Source: Pseudobacillus lumedeiriae (GTDB lineage: Bacteria > Bacillota > Bacilli > Bacillales > Domibacillaceae). From it: DNA of 64,000 bases. This document shows, piece after piece, positions 8,096-15,408 of this stretch. A program made the translations under genes and the position numbers. The stretch is from positions 248,001 through 312,000 of the forward strand of contig NZ_JAUIYO010000002.1 in NCBI RefSeq assembly GCF_044891285.1, written 5' to 3'. Each line of letters begins with the position of its first letter. Within the stretch, counting starts at the first letter, position 1. The notes under the pieces are model-generated. The model was not told the DNA's origin. It saw only the letters and a program-made list of their open reading frames with translations, and made no database searches.

Positions 8096-9411
8096 AGCTA
8101 ACCAAGCTCATTCAACAAATTGACAGCCTTGATACATATAAACGTTATGGCCGAATTAAGCGGGTAGTCGGGTTAATGATTGAATCCCAAGGGCCGGAAT
8201 CATCCATTGGTGACGTTTGCTTTATCTACCCGAATGGTTCTCCGAAAGAGAAGGCGATTCGGGCGGAAGTGATTGGCTTTAAAGACGAAATGGTCGTCCT
8301 CATGCCTTACGGGGACATCAGCGATATTTCGCCGGGAAGCCTGGTGGAATCTTTAGGCCGTTCGCTGACGATAAAAGTCGGCCCTTCGTTAATCGGAAAA
8401 GTAGTAGACTCAATGGGGGAGCCGATGGATGGTTCTTCACTGCCGAAAACACTCACTCCTGTTGATACAGAGCAAAGTCCGCCCAATCCTCTCAGCCGGC
8501 CGCCAATCGATGAACGACTCGAAGTAGGTGTGCGGGCAATTGACAGCATGCTGACGGTTGGTAAAGGCCAGCGGATCGGAATTTTTGCAGGGAGCGGTGT
8601 AGGTAAAAGTACATTGCTTGGCATGATCGCCCGCAATACGAAAGCGGACTTGAATGTTATCGCTTTAATTGGTGAACGCGGCCGGGAAGTAAGAGAGTTT
8701 ATTGAACGTGACCTTGGGCCGGAAGGACGAGCCCGGTCGATTGTTGTAGCCGCAACATCGGATCAGCCTGCTTTAATGAGAATTAAAGGGGCATTCACTG
8801 CAACAGCGATCGCTGAATACTTCAGAGACAAAGGATTAAACGTTATGCTTATGATGGATTCTGTGACGAGGGTAGCGATGGCGCAGCGGGAAGTTGGACT
8901 TGCTGTTGGGGAACCGCCGGCGACGAAGGGATATACGCCTTCTGTATTTGCGATCCTGCCTAAATTACTAGAGCGCACAGGAACGAATGCGCTCGGAACC
9001 ATTACAGCTTTTTATACAGTGCTCGTTGATGGTGACGATATGAATGAACCGATCGCTGATGCCGTCAGGGGAATTCTTGATGGTCATATTGTGCTTGATC
9101 GTGCGCTTGCCAACAAAGGACAATATCCGGCAATTAATGTGTTAAAAAGCGTCAGCCGGTTAATGAGTCATTTGGCTTCCGAAGAGCATAAGCAGGCAGC
9201 TATTAGAGTGAGAGAGATGATGAGTACATATTTAAACTCTGAAGATTTAATTAATATCGGCGCATACAAAAAGGGGTCCTCCCCAGAAATTGACCGTGCG
9301 ATTGACTATTATCCGAAAATTATTTCTTATTTAAAACAGCGGACAGATGAAAAAGTAACACTGGAGGAAAGTGTAGCATCACTGATTGGGTTAGCTGAAA
9401 AAGGGACGTGA
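8092..9411 (+). CDS. fliI: Flagellum-specific export ATPase FliI
   Basis: FliI is the F1-beta-like ATPase that energises flagellar protein export. The 439-residue product has Walker A AGSGVGKST at residues 166-174, the GERGREV loop and Walker B LMMDSVTR. The DGDDMNEP and DRALANKGQYPA blocks typical of FliI/SctN are also present. It starts with TTG, overlapping the fliH stop, and the start fits the B. subtilis length of about 438. The fliI stop overlaps an upstream GTG of the next frame. Confidence 0.96.
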   Translation: MKLTKLIQQIDSLDTYKRYGRIKRVVGLMIESQGPESSIGDVCFIYPNGSPKEKAIRAEVIGFKDEMVVLMPYGDISDISPGSLVESLGRSLTIKVGPSLIGKVVDSMGEPMDGSSLPKTLTPVDTEQSPPNPLSRPPIDERLEVGVRAIDSMLTVGKGQRIGIFAGSGVGKSTLLGMIARNTKADLNVIALIGERGREVREFIERDLGPEGRARSIVVAATSDQPALMRIKGAFTATAIAEYFRDKGLNVMLMMDSVTRVAMAQREVGLAVGEPPATKGYTPSVFAILPKLLERTGTNALGTITAFYTVLVDGDDMNEPIADAVRGILDGHIVLDRALANKGQYPAINVLKSVSRLMSHLASEEHKQAAIRVREMMSTYLNSEDLINIGAYKKGSSPEIDRAIDYYPKIISYLKQRTDEKVTLEESVASLIGLAEKGT

Positions 9412-9416
9412 TAAAC

Positions 9417-9860
9417 GTGGCATACAATTATAAGTTTCAAAAAATATTGCAACTGCGGGAACGGGAAAAGGAAGAAACGCAGACCGTTTACAATGAAGCG
9501 CTGAAAAACTTTGAAGAAGCCGCCGAAAAACTGTACACCCTTTTAAAGAAAAAAGAGGGGCTGATTGATTTTCAAGAAACGAAAATGGTCAGCGGCTTTT
9601 CCATCCATGAAATCCAGCATTATCAGCTCTTTGTTTCTAACCTTGAGGAAATGATCCGATACCAGCAGCAAGTTGTGATCAATGCCCGCAGCAAAATGCA
9701 GTGGTGTGAGCAGCAGCTGCAGGAGAGAAATATAGAAGTAAAAAAATATGAGAAAATGAAAGAAAAAGATTTTGCAAGATTTAAAGCAGGCTTATTAGAA
9801 GATGAAAATAAGCAAATGGACGAAATTTCAGCTATTCAATTTATGAACCGCGGAAAATAG
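9417..9860 (+). CDS. fliJ: Flagellar export chaperone/stalk protein FliJ
   Basis: FliJ is the central coiled-coil stalk of the export ATPase complex. The 147-residue, highly charged protein is nearly all helix (heptad-like Leu/Glu/Lys), with the family segment IHEIQHYQLFVSNLEEMI in the middle and IEVKKYEKMKEKDF near the C-terminus. The GTG at 9417 gives an MAY-type start like B. subtilis FliJ and is spaced correctly from AGGGA. A GTG at 9408, overlapping the fliI stop, would add three residues and is less likely. Confidence 0.9.
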   Translation: MAYNYKFQKILQLREREKEETQTVYNEALKNFEEAAEKLYTLLKKKEGLIDFQETKMVSGFSIHEIQHYQLFVSNLEEMIRYQQQVVINARSKMQWCEQQLQERNIEVKKYEKMKEKDFARFKAGLLEDENKQMDEISAIQFMNRGK

Positions 9861-10493
9861 GTGAGGGACTTGGCAAAGAAAATGAAAAAAGAATTCGTGG
9901 AAGTGGAAGAAGAAAAAGGATATGGTGTCTTTCAATGGATTCTTTTTGTTCTCGTCATTCCATTGCTGTTTGCCATCACGATTGCATTAATCGTTATGAC
10001 AGTGGCCGGTGTTAATATATTCGAAAAAGCAAAAGAGTGGGGAGAGGATATTCCGATCGTTTCGAATATGATGGGCAGTGGAGGAGCCGTTGAAGATGCG
10101 AAAACAGACAAGGAAAAAGTAATTTCCCTGCAAGCGGAAATAAAAAATAAAGAAGCAAAAATTGAACAGCTTGAAAAGAAGCTGGAAACATCCGCCGCGA
10201 AGGTAGAGGAACTGTTAACAGAAAAAGATCGTCTGCAATTGGAAATTGAGCAGCTGAAAAAACAAGAAGAAACAGCCGTTAAGGAAAACACACAAGACAA
10301 CAAGTTAATCAATACATACGAATCGATGTCTCCAAAAAACATCGCTCATATTTTAGTCAATTTATCTGATAATGAAGCGATACAAATTTTAGCGGAAATG
10401 AGCACAGAGAAGCAAGCGGACATATTAGAGAAGCTGCCACCTGAAAAAGCCGCAAAATATACGAAATTACTTTCTGGCTCATTCCAGCAATAA
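9861..10493 (+). CDS. ylxF: YlxF/MotE-like flagellar accessory protein
   Basis: This 210-residue protein has one membrane helix (about 27-50) and a coiled coil (about 85-135, Glu/Lys-rich). A C-terminal region (MSPKNIAHILVNLSDNEAI, then ILEKLPPEKAAKYTKLL) resembles the N-terminal domain of MgtE magnesium transporters and MotE. In position and layout it matches B. subtilis YlxF, whose exact role is not settled; MotE homologues chaperone the stator. The start is uncertain: GTG 9861, TTG 9870 and ATG 9882 are in frame, and GAGGG at 9863-9867 fits none of them ideally. Confidence 0.8.
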   Translation: MRDLAKKMKKEFVEVEEEKGYGVFQWILFVLVIPLLFAITIALIVMTVAGVNIFEKAKEWGEDIPIVSNMMGSGGAVEDAKTDKEKVISLQAEIKNKEAKIEQLEKKLETSAAKVEELLTEKDRLQLEIEQLKKQEETAVKENTQDNKLINTYESMSPKNIAHILVNLSDNEAIQILAEMSTEKQADILEKLPPEKAAKYTKLLSGSFQQ

Positions 10494-10534
10494 GGAGATA
10501 ACGGTAATTATAAGATCAAGGGGATGGCAAGGTC

Positions 10535-11887
10535 ATGATGCAATTGGTAAATGCGCTCCCAGCCCAGACGAATGTGAAGCAGGCCGATGGAAAACAGCCG
10601 GCTGCTTTAGGTTCAGATTTTAAATCGATCCTTACTGGACAAAGCGGTGTGTCTTTTGAAGAAACAACGTCCCATCCGGCACAGGAGCGGCTCATGCTGG
10701 AAAAGCAGCTCGTTGAAGCGAGTATGATAGAAGACGTGCCGAACATACCGGGAGCAGTTCAAATGATCGCAAAAGAGTGGATGGCCGATGGAAAACAGCC
10801 TTCATTTGAAGAACTCGCTGCTTTTCTCGGAATGAGCACAGAACAGTTAAGGCAAATGATAAACAAACTTGGTGAACAGCTTACTATTTTAATAGATGAA
10901 GGTAAAATGACGGTTTCCACGGATACGAGTCACCCCAAACCGGCAGTTGAAGAATCTTTTTCTGCTGTTGAACAGGATAAAAACGGAGATCTGACAGCCT
11001 TGCTTCAGGTGCTTCAACTATTGGCATCTCCTCCCCAACAAGAGTGGATGAAGCTTGATGAAAAAACAGTCCAAACCATTTTACAGGCCGGGAAGCTTTG
11101 GGAATTGTTTAGCGGGAGAGCAGATCAGAACGTGAAAGACGTGCCTCTGCAAACAGCCGTAAAAGCGTTGATGAAAGAAATAGCAGGAAAACTGGACCAA
11201 TTTTTGTCTCAGCCGCCGACAGACAATCGGGCAGTCATTTTACAAAAAGCGTTTCAAAATTTTCTGCAGCCTGCAGCAGCTGGACTAAAGGCTGAGCACA
11301 GTACGAAAGCGATTCTGCAAGGGGCAGCTGTCGACGGAGTAACCAGTCAGAATGTCTCCTCTATAACATCGGGAAAAGAAAATACAGTACAGCTGCCGCC
11401 ATTTTTTCATCCCTTCGGACGGACAGAAACGTTTTCTATGATCGTTGGGACGAATCCGCGGCCGATGAATATGGAACAGTTTATCGAGAAGTTTTCACAA
11501 ATTCTCGGGAATTCGAACGTAATGAAAACACCGAATGGAACGAAGCTGCTGCTTAGACTTTATCCAGAGCAGCTCGGCAGTCTGCGTATTGAACTGCTGC
11601 AGCAAAATGGCGTTATGACTGCTAGGATTCTTTCTTCGACATCTGCAGTGAAGGAGCTGCTTGAACAAAACATGAGCAGCTTAAAGCACGCCTTCACCCA
11701 GCAAAATGTAGCCGTCGATAAAATCGAGTTGACATTTAGCCAGCCAGACACGCAAAAATTTGACCGCCAGCAACAACAGCATCAGTCCCGCCAACATCAG
11801 CGGGGAGAGGAAACGGCTGATGCGGCCGACTCAGCTGAAGAGCCAACAGAAAACTTTCAAGACTTATTAATCAATATGGAGGTTTAA
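10535..11887 (+). CDS. fliK: Flagellar hook-length control protein FliK
   Basis: FliK is the secreted molecular ruler that stops hook growth and flips FlhB specificity. The 450-residue protein is Gln/Ala/Lys-rich and poorly conserved for about 330 residues. It then shows the Flg_hook domain (about 338-410) with LLRLYPEQLGSLRIEL and the helix LKHAFTQQNVAVDKIEL. The extreme C-terminus is low complexity (Gln/His-rich, then acidic). It sits between ylxF and flgD, as in B. subtilis, where FliK is about 490 residues. Confidence 0.92.
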   Translation: MMQLVNALPAQTNVKQADGKQPAALGSDFKSILTGQSGVSFEETTSHPAQERLMLEKQLVEASMIEDVPNIPGAVQMIAKEWMADGKQPSFEELAAFLGMSTEQLRQMINKLGEQLTILIDEGKMTVSTDTSHPKPAVEESFSAVEQDKNGDLTALLQVLQLLASPPQQEWMKLDEKTVQTILQAGKLWELFSGRADQNVKDVPLQTAVKALMKEIAGKLDQFLSQPPTDNRAVILQKAFQNFLQPAAAGLKAEHSTKAILQGAAVDGVTSQNVSSITSGKENTVQLPPFFHPFGRTETFSMIVGTNPRPMNMEQFIEKFSQILGNSNVMKTPNGTKLLLRLYPEQLGSLRIELLQQNGVMTARILSSTSAVKELLEQNMSSLKHAFTQQNVAVDKIELTFSQPDTQKFDRQQQQHQSRQHQRGEETADAADSAEEPTENFQDLLINMEV

Positions 11888-11894
11888 ACAGTAC

Positions 11895-12530
11895 ATGGCT
11901 AAAATTGATCCGGGCTTATATTTAGAAAACTATCAAAAACAGCCGAGAACCGGAAATAGTGCGCTTGGAAAAGATGAGTTTTTAAAGATTTTAATGACGC
12001 AGCTGCAAAACCAGGACCCGCTCAGCCCGATGGAAGATAAAGACTTTATTGCACAGATGGCGACGTTTTCGTCCCTTGAACAAATGACGAACATGGCCTC
12101 GTCTTTCGATCAGTTTCTGCAAATGCAGCAAGCTACACAGATGATCAGCTATAATTCCTTTGTCGGCAAAGAAGTGACTTGGCATAAAATTGTAGAAAAC
12201 AGCGACCCGAATGCTGAACCGGTCGTGCAGACAGGAACGGGAACAATTACATCTGTCCAGTTTAAAGGCAATGGTGTTCAATTTGTCATGGCAGACGGTA
12301 CGATTCTTGAACCGGCCAACATTTCTGAAGTGAAAGGCGGCACAACCGGCGGCGGCCATTCGCTCGTTGAAGCGAGTCATTTAATTGGGCATAAAGTCAC
12401 TTGGAGTAAAGATGGAACGGACCAAACGGCTACTGTCCAATCTGTTTCCATGAAAGACGGCACAATTTGGCTTCAACTTGATAACGGTGAAAAAATCAGT
12501 TCTTCTTCTTTGACAAAAATTGAAAAATAA
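11895..12530 (+). CDS. flgD: Flagellar hook cap / assembly scaffold FlgD
   Basis: FlgD caps the growing hook and adds FlgE subunits. Residues 20-80 carry the FlgD core (LGKDEFLKILMTQLQNQDPL, then MATFSSLEQM). At 211 residues it is much longer than B. subtilis FlgD (about 140). The extra length is a second copy of a roughly 50-residue unit: FVGKEVTW at 89-96 with a GTI...ADGTIL partner, then LIGHKVTW at 163-170 with a TVQ...LDNGEKI partner. A repeat element begins three bases after its stop. Confidence 0.94.
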   Translation: MAKIDPGLYLENYQKQPRTGNSALGKDEFLKILMTQLQNQDPLSPMEDKDFIAQMATFSSLEQMTNMASSFDQFLQMQQATQMISYNSFVGKEVTWHKIVENSDPNAEPVVQTGTGTITSVQFKGNGVQFVMADGTILEPANISEVKGGTTGGGHSLVEASHLIGHKVTWSKDGTDQTATVQSVSMKDGTIWLQLDNGEKISSSSLTKIEK

Positions 12531-12532
12531 AC

Positions 12533-12658
12533 TCAGTCTGTTGACAAACGCTCGCTTTCTTCGATTCTCGCCTGTCTGCGGTGCTCATGACCCTTCTGGT
12601 CACTCCGCTCCTCACCAGGCTTCGCGCCTTGAAAGACAAACGTTTTCAATCAGCCTGA
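12533..12658 (-). repeat. Palindromic repeat, copy B (longest form)
   Basis: A 126-base element filling much of the 319-base flgD-flgE gap (12531-12849). On the - strand it starts TCAGGCTGATTGAAAACG and ends CGTTTGTCAACAGACTGA; these ends are imperfect inverted repeats. The same strand contains TTTGTCTTTCAAGG, shared with copy A. It starts three bases after the flgD stop and has no coding frame. The size, terminal inversion and related shorter copies resemble a MITE or REP-type element. Confidence 0.7.
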
Positions 12659-12733
12659 AGGTCTGAGAGAGTCTACAATTTGAATAATCTATGACTTTTT
12701 TCGATAAAATGTGCAACTGTCACAAAATAGACC

Positions 12734-12763
12734 GGATAAAACAGACAGAATACCCGATATAAT
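12734..12763 (+). promoter_or_regulatory. Candidate internal promoter upstream of flgE
   Basis: CCCGATAT (12753-12760) matches seven of eight bases of the SigD -10 octamer GCCGATAT, and it is overlapped by a perfect SigA-type TATAAT (12758-12763). A TAAA at 12737-12740 is only 12 bases upstream of the octamer, shorter than the usual SigD spacing of about 15, and no good SigA -35 is visible. The rest of this gap, after repeat copy B, shows nothing else I can assign. Confidence 0.35.
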
Positions 12764-12849
12764 GAAAAAATAAATCAATGGATTTTTCGATAGAAAACTA
12801 ACGGCCTGAATTTCACGGATCAGGTTCATTCGAAAGGGGAAAGAAATCA

Positions 12850-13647
12850 ATGCTACGTTCAATGTACTCAGGAATCAGCGGCATGAAAGGCTTTCAAAAT
12901 AAACTAGACGTGATCGGCAACAACATCGCCAACGTTAACACATTCGGCTTTAAAAAAGGACGGGTTACTTTTAAGGATATGGTGAGTCAGCAGATTTCGG
13001 GGGCTAGTGCGGCTGCTGGGGGATTAGGTGGAACGAATCCTAAACAAGTGGGATTAGGTTCTCAAATTAGTACCATAGATACGCTTCATACCCAAGGAAG
13101 CTTACAGACTACTGCAAGACCATTAGATTTAGGAATTTCGGGAGACGGTTTCTTTGTACTTAAAAATAATACAGGCGACACCTTATACACAAGGTCAGGT
13201 AACTTTTATCTTGATGTTAATGGCGATATTGTTAACAGTGATGGTTATTATTTACAAGGTGCTACTGGTAGTGGTGCTAATAAGAAAATTAATATTTCAA
13301 CAGATACCCAAAGTTTCAGTATTGGGGCTGATGGAAGTATTTCAGTTGTAGGTGGAACATTAACAGGAGGGAAAGTACAAATTGCTAAGTTTCCCAATCC
13401 TGATGGTTTGGAGAAAGTTGGGAGTAATATGTTCATATCTACTAATAACTCTGGTACACCAGTATTATCAGATCCCGGTGCAGGTGGAGCGGGCAAAATC
13501 GTCGCCGGCACACTCGAAATGTCCAACGTTGATCTCTCCGAAGAGTTCACGGAGATGATCGTGGCGCAGCGCGGGTTCCAGGCGAATACGCGGATTATTA
13601 CGACGTCGGATGAGATTTTGCAGGAGCTTGTAAACTTGAAACGTTAA
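12850..13647 (+). CDS. flgE: Flagellar hook protein FlgE
   Basis: This is the structural subunit of the hook. The 265-residue protein has the N-terminal axial motif (KLDVIGNNIANVNTFGFKK), the conserved GLGSQISTIDT block, and the C-terminal axial motif (MSNVDLSEEFTEMIVAQRGF ending EILQELVNLKR). It is annotated flgE or flgG in Bacillus; the position and the Gly/Ser/Thr-rich centre fit the hook subunit. DNA from about 13000 to 13490, encoding the surface-exposed middle, is visibly more AT-rich and differs in codon use from both ends, suggesting replacement by recombination. The start is ATG behind AAAGGGGAAAG. Confidence 0.93.
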   Translation: MLRSMYSGISGMKGFQNKLDVIGNNIANVNTFGFKKGRVTFKDMVSQQISGASAAAGGLGGTNPKQVGLGSQISTIDTLHTQGSLQTTARPLDLGISGDGFFVLKNNTGDTLYTRSGNFYLDVNGDIVNSDGYYLQGATGSGANKKINISTDTQSFSIGADGSISVVGGTLTGGKVQIAKFPNPDGLEKVGSNMFISTNNSGTPVLSDPGAGGAGKIVAGTLEMSNVDLSEEFTEMIVAQRGFQANTRIITTSDEILQELVNLKR

Positions 13648-13675
13648 TGATTGATTCGTAGATAAAGGGGGTGTC

Positions 13676-13701
13676 AGGGGTGAGGCTTCTGCTTCAGCCC
13701 T
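13676..13701 (+). other. Hairpin ahead of swrD enclosing the only Shine-Dalgarno-like run
   Basis: AGGGGTGAGGC (13676-13686) pairs with GCTTCAGCCCT (13691-13701) over a 4-base loop, with one mismatch and one G-U pair. The 5' arm contains GGGGTGAGG, the only strong ribosome-site-like run before swrD, but it is 25 bases from the start codon. Confidence 0.4.
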
Positions 13702-13710
13702 GAAAATAGA

Positions 13711-13932
13711 TTGATCACTGTGACTAGGTTAAACGGCAAGTCTTTTTCGCTGAATGCCCTTTATATTGAAACGATTGAGAGTTTCCCAGATACGACGATT
13801 ACGCTTTCCAATGGGAAGAAGTACCTCGTCCGCGAATCGGAGGCGGAAGTGAGGAAGCTAATAGAGGCGTTTTACCGCCGGGTGCATGTGTTAGGGAAAT
13901 TGGAGCAAGGAGAGAGAGAGAATGGAGACTGA
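13711..13932 (+). CDS. swrD: Swarming motility protein SwrD (FlbD family)
   Basis: The 73-residue product is an FlbD-family protein with the signature VTRLNGKSFSLNALYIETIE and TITLSNGKKYLV. In B. subtilis, SwrD (YlzI) raises flagellar motor power and is needed for swarming. It starts with TTG and lacks a normally placed ribosome site. Its last 11 bases overlap the start of fliL, so the two are probably translationally coupled. It sits between flgE and fliL as in B. subtilis. Confidence 0.88.
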   Translation: MITVTRLNGKSFSLNALYIETIESFPDTTITLSNGKKYLVRESEAEVRKLIEAFYRRVHVLGKLEQGERENGD

Positions 13933-14374
13933 AGCGAAGTCTGGGAAGAGCAGCAATAAGCTGCTGACGATTATGTTTGTCATCATGACGGTTATTTTAT
14001 TGATCGGTACAACGGCGGTTATCATCATTTTAAAGTCTTCTAAAGAAGGAAGCGCTGGAGCACCGAGTATTGACGAAGTCATTGAATCGTCAGTAGACAT
14101 TCCAGAGATGACAACGAATCTCGCCTCGGATGAATATATCCGCATCTCGTTCAAAATTCAGACAGACAGCAAAAAAGCAAAAGAGGAATTGACGAAGCGT
14201 GATTTTCAGGCAAAGAACATTATCATTGAAGAGTTGTCTGAAATGAAATCGCAAGACTTAAAAGGCAAGAAGGGCAAAGAACAATTGACGAGTCAGCTGA
14301 AAGATCAGTTGAATGAAATTATGCAAGATGGCAAAGTGCTGGACGTTTATATCACCTCTTATATTATTCAATAA
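13922..14374 (+). CDS. fliL: Flagellar basal body-associated protein FliL
   Basis: FliL is a single-pass inner-membrane protein around the stator that supports torque under load. The 150-residue product has one membrane helix (about 16-40, LLTIMFVIMTVILLIGTTAV) followed by an extracytoplasmic domain with TTNLASDEYIRISFKIQ and the C-terminal helix that packs near the stator. It overlaps swrD by 11 bases and starts at ATG within GAGAGAATGGAG. Confidence 0.93.
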   Translation: METEAKSGKSSNKLLTIMFVIMTVILLIGTTAVIIILKSSKEGSAGAPSIDEVIESSVDIPEMTTNLASDEYIRISFKIQTDSKKAKEELTKRDFQAKNIIIEELSEMKSQDLKGKKGKEQLTSQLKDQLNEIMQDGKVLDVYITSYIIQ

Positions 14375-14406
14375 TACGGAACAATCTATTTGACGGAGGT
14401 GGCAGC

Positions 14407-15408
14407 ATGTCAGGAGAGGTTTTATCGCAAAACGAAATAGATGCTTTATTGTCTGCCCTATCGACAGGGGAGATGGATGCGGATGAACTGAAAAAAGCGG
14501 AGCAGGAGAAAAAAGTAAAAGTTTACGACTTTAAAAGAGCGCTGCGGTTTTCTAAAGATCAAATCCGCAGTTTAACACGGATGCATGACAACTTTGCCCG
14601 CATCTTAACGACCTTTTTCTCGGCCCAGCTTCGAACATTCGTTCAAATTTCAGTCGCATCAACGGATCAAGTTCCTTATGAGGAATTTATTCGTTCTATC
14701 CCAAATATGACGGTGTTGAACGTATTTGAAGTTCCTCCGCTTGACGGCCATGTTTTAATGGAAGTCAATCCGAATATCGCCTACGCTGTTTTAGACAGAT
14801 TGCTCGGCGGCCGCGGGGAAAGTGTGAACCATGTGGAAGGATTGACAGAAATCGAAACGAAGATCATGTCCAATGTGTTTGAACGGGCATTTGAAAATTA
14901 CCGTGAAGCTTGGGTGAATCTTGTAGAAATTGATCCGCTTATGACAAATTTTGAAGTAAACCCCCAATTTTTGCAGATGGTATCTCCGAATGAAACGGTA
15001 GTTGTGATATCATTAGATACGACTATTGGCGAAACGACGGGAATGATTAACATTTGTATTCCCCACGTCGTTTTAGAGCCGATTATTCCACAGCTTTCGG
15101 TTCATTATTGGATGCAAAATCCGGATAGAAAAGAAAGAAAACCGGAAGAAGTAGAGAATTTACAAAATCGAATTCAAAAAGCAGAAGTTTCTGTTGTGTC
15201 GGAACTTGGCGGCGCAACGATTACGATAGAAGATTTCCTAGCTCTTGCTAACGGTGATGTTATTGAACTTGAAAAGAGTATTGATGAGCCGTTAATTGTA
15301 AAAGTTGGCGATGTGCCAAAATTTATTGCACAGCCGGGAAAAATGAATAAAAAAATGGCAGTGCAAATTTTAGATGATTTTAAGGGGGGAGACGAAGAGT
15401 ATGAGTGA
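14407..15408 (+). CDS. fliM: Flagellar motor switch protein FliM
   Basis: FliM forms the middle of the C ring and binds phospho-CheY. The 333-residue product begins with the CheY-binding peptide VLSQNEIDALLSAL, followed by the CheC-like middle domain (GGRGESVNHVEGLTEIE) and the C-terminal SpoA domain (IEDFLALANGDVIELEKSI). Its last eight bases overlap fliY, which starts with a very similar peptide. Confidence 0.97.
   Translation: MSGEVLSQNEIDALLSALSTGEMDADELKKAEQEKKVKVYDFKRALRFSKDQIRSLTRMHDNFARILTTFFSAQLRTFVQISVASTDQVPYEEFIRSIPNMTVLNVFEVPPLDGHVLMEVNPNIAYAVLDRLLGGRGESVNHVEGLTEIETKIMSNVFERAFENYREAWVNLVEIDPLMTNFEVNPQFLQMVSPNETVVVISLDTTIGETTGMINICIPHVVLEPIIPQLSVHYWMQNPDRKERKPEEVENLQNRIQKAEVSVVSELGGATITIEDFLALANGDVIELEKSIDEPLIVKVGDVPKFIAQPGKMNKKMAVQILDDFKGGDEEYE

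Noticed and set aside
12559..12640. Coding frame or transposase remnant inside repeat copy B
   Set aside because: At 126 bases it is too short for a transposase, and no frame resembles one; a non-coding palindromic element explains it better.
12803..12830. Further copy of the palindromic repeat just before flgE (GGCCTGAATTT...ATCAGG)
   Set aside because: Only the short CCTGA/TCAGG stem matches, in the wrong arrangement relative to copies A-C, so it is more likely a chance hairpin.
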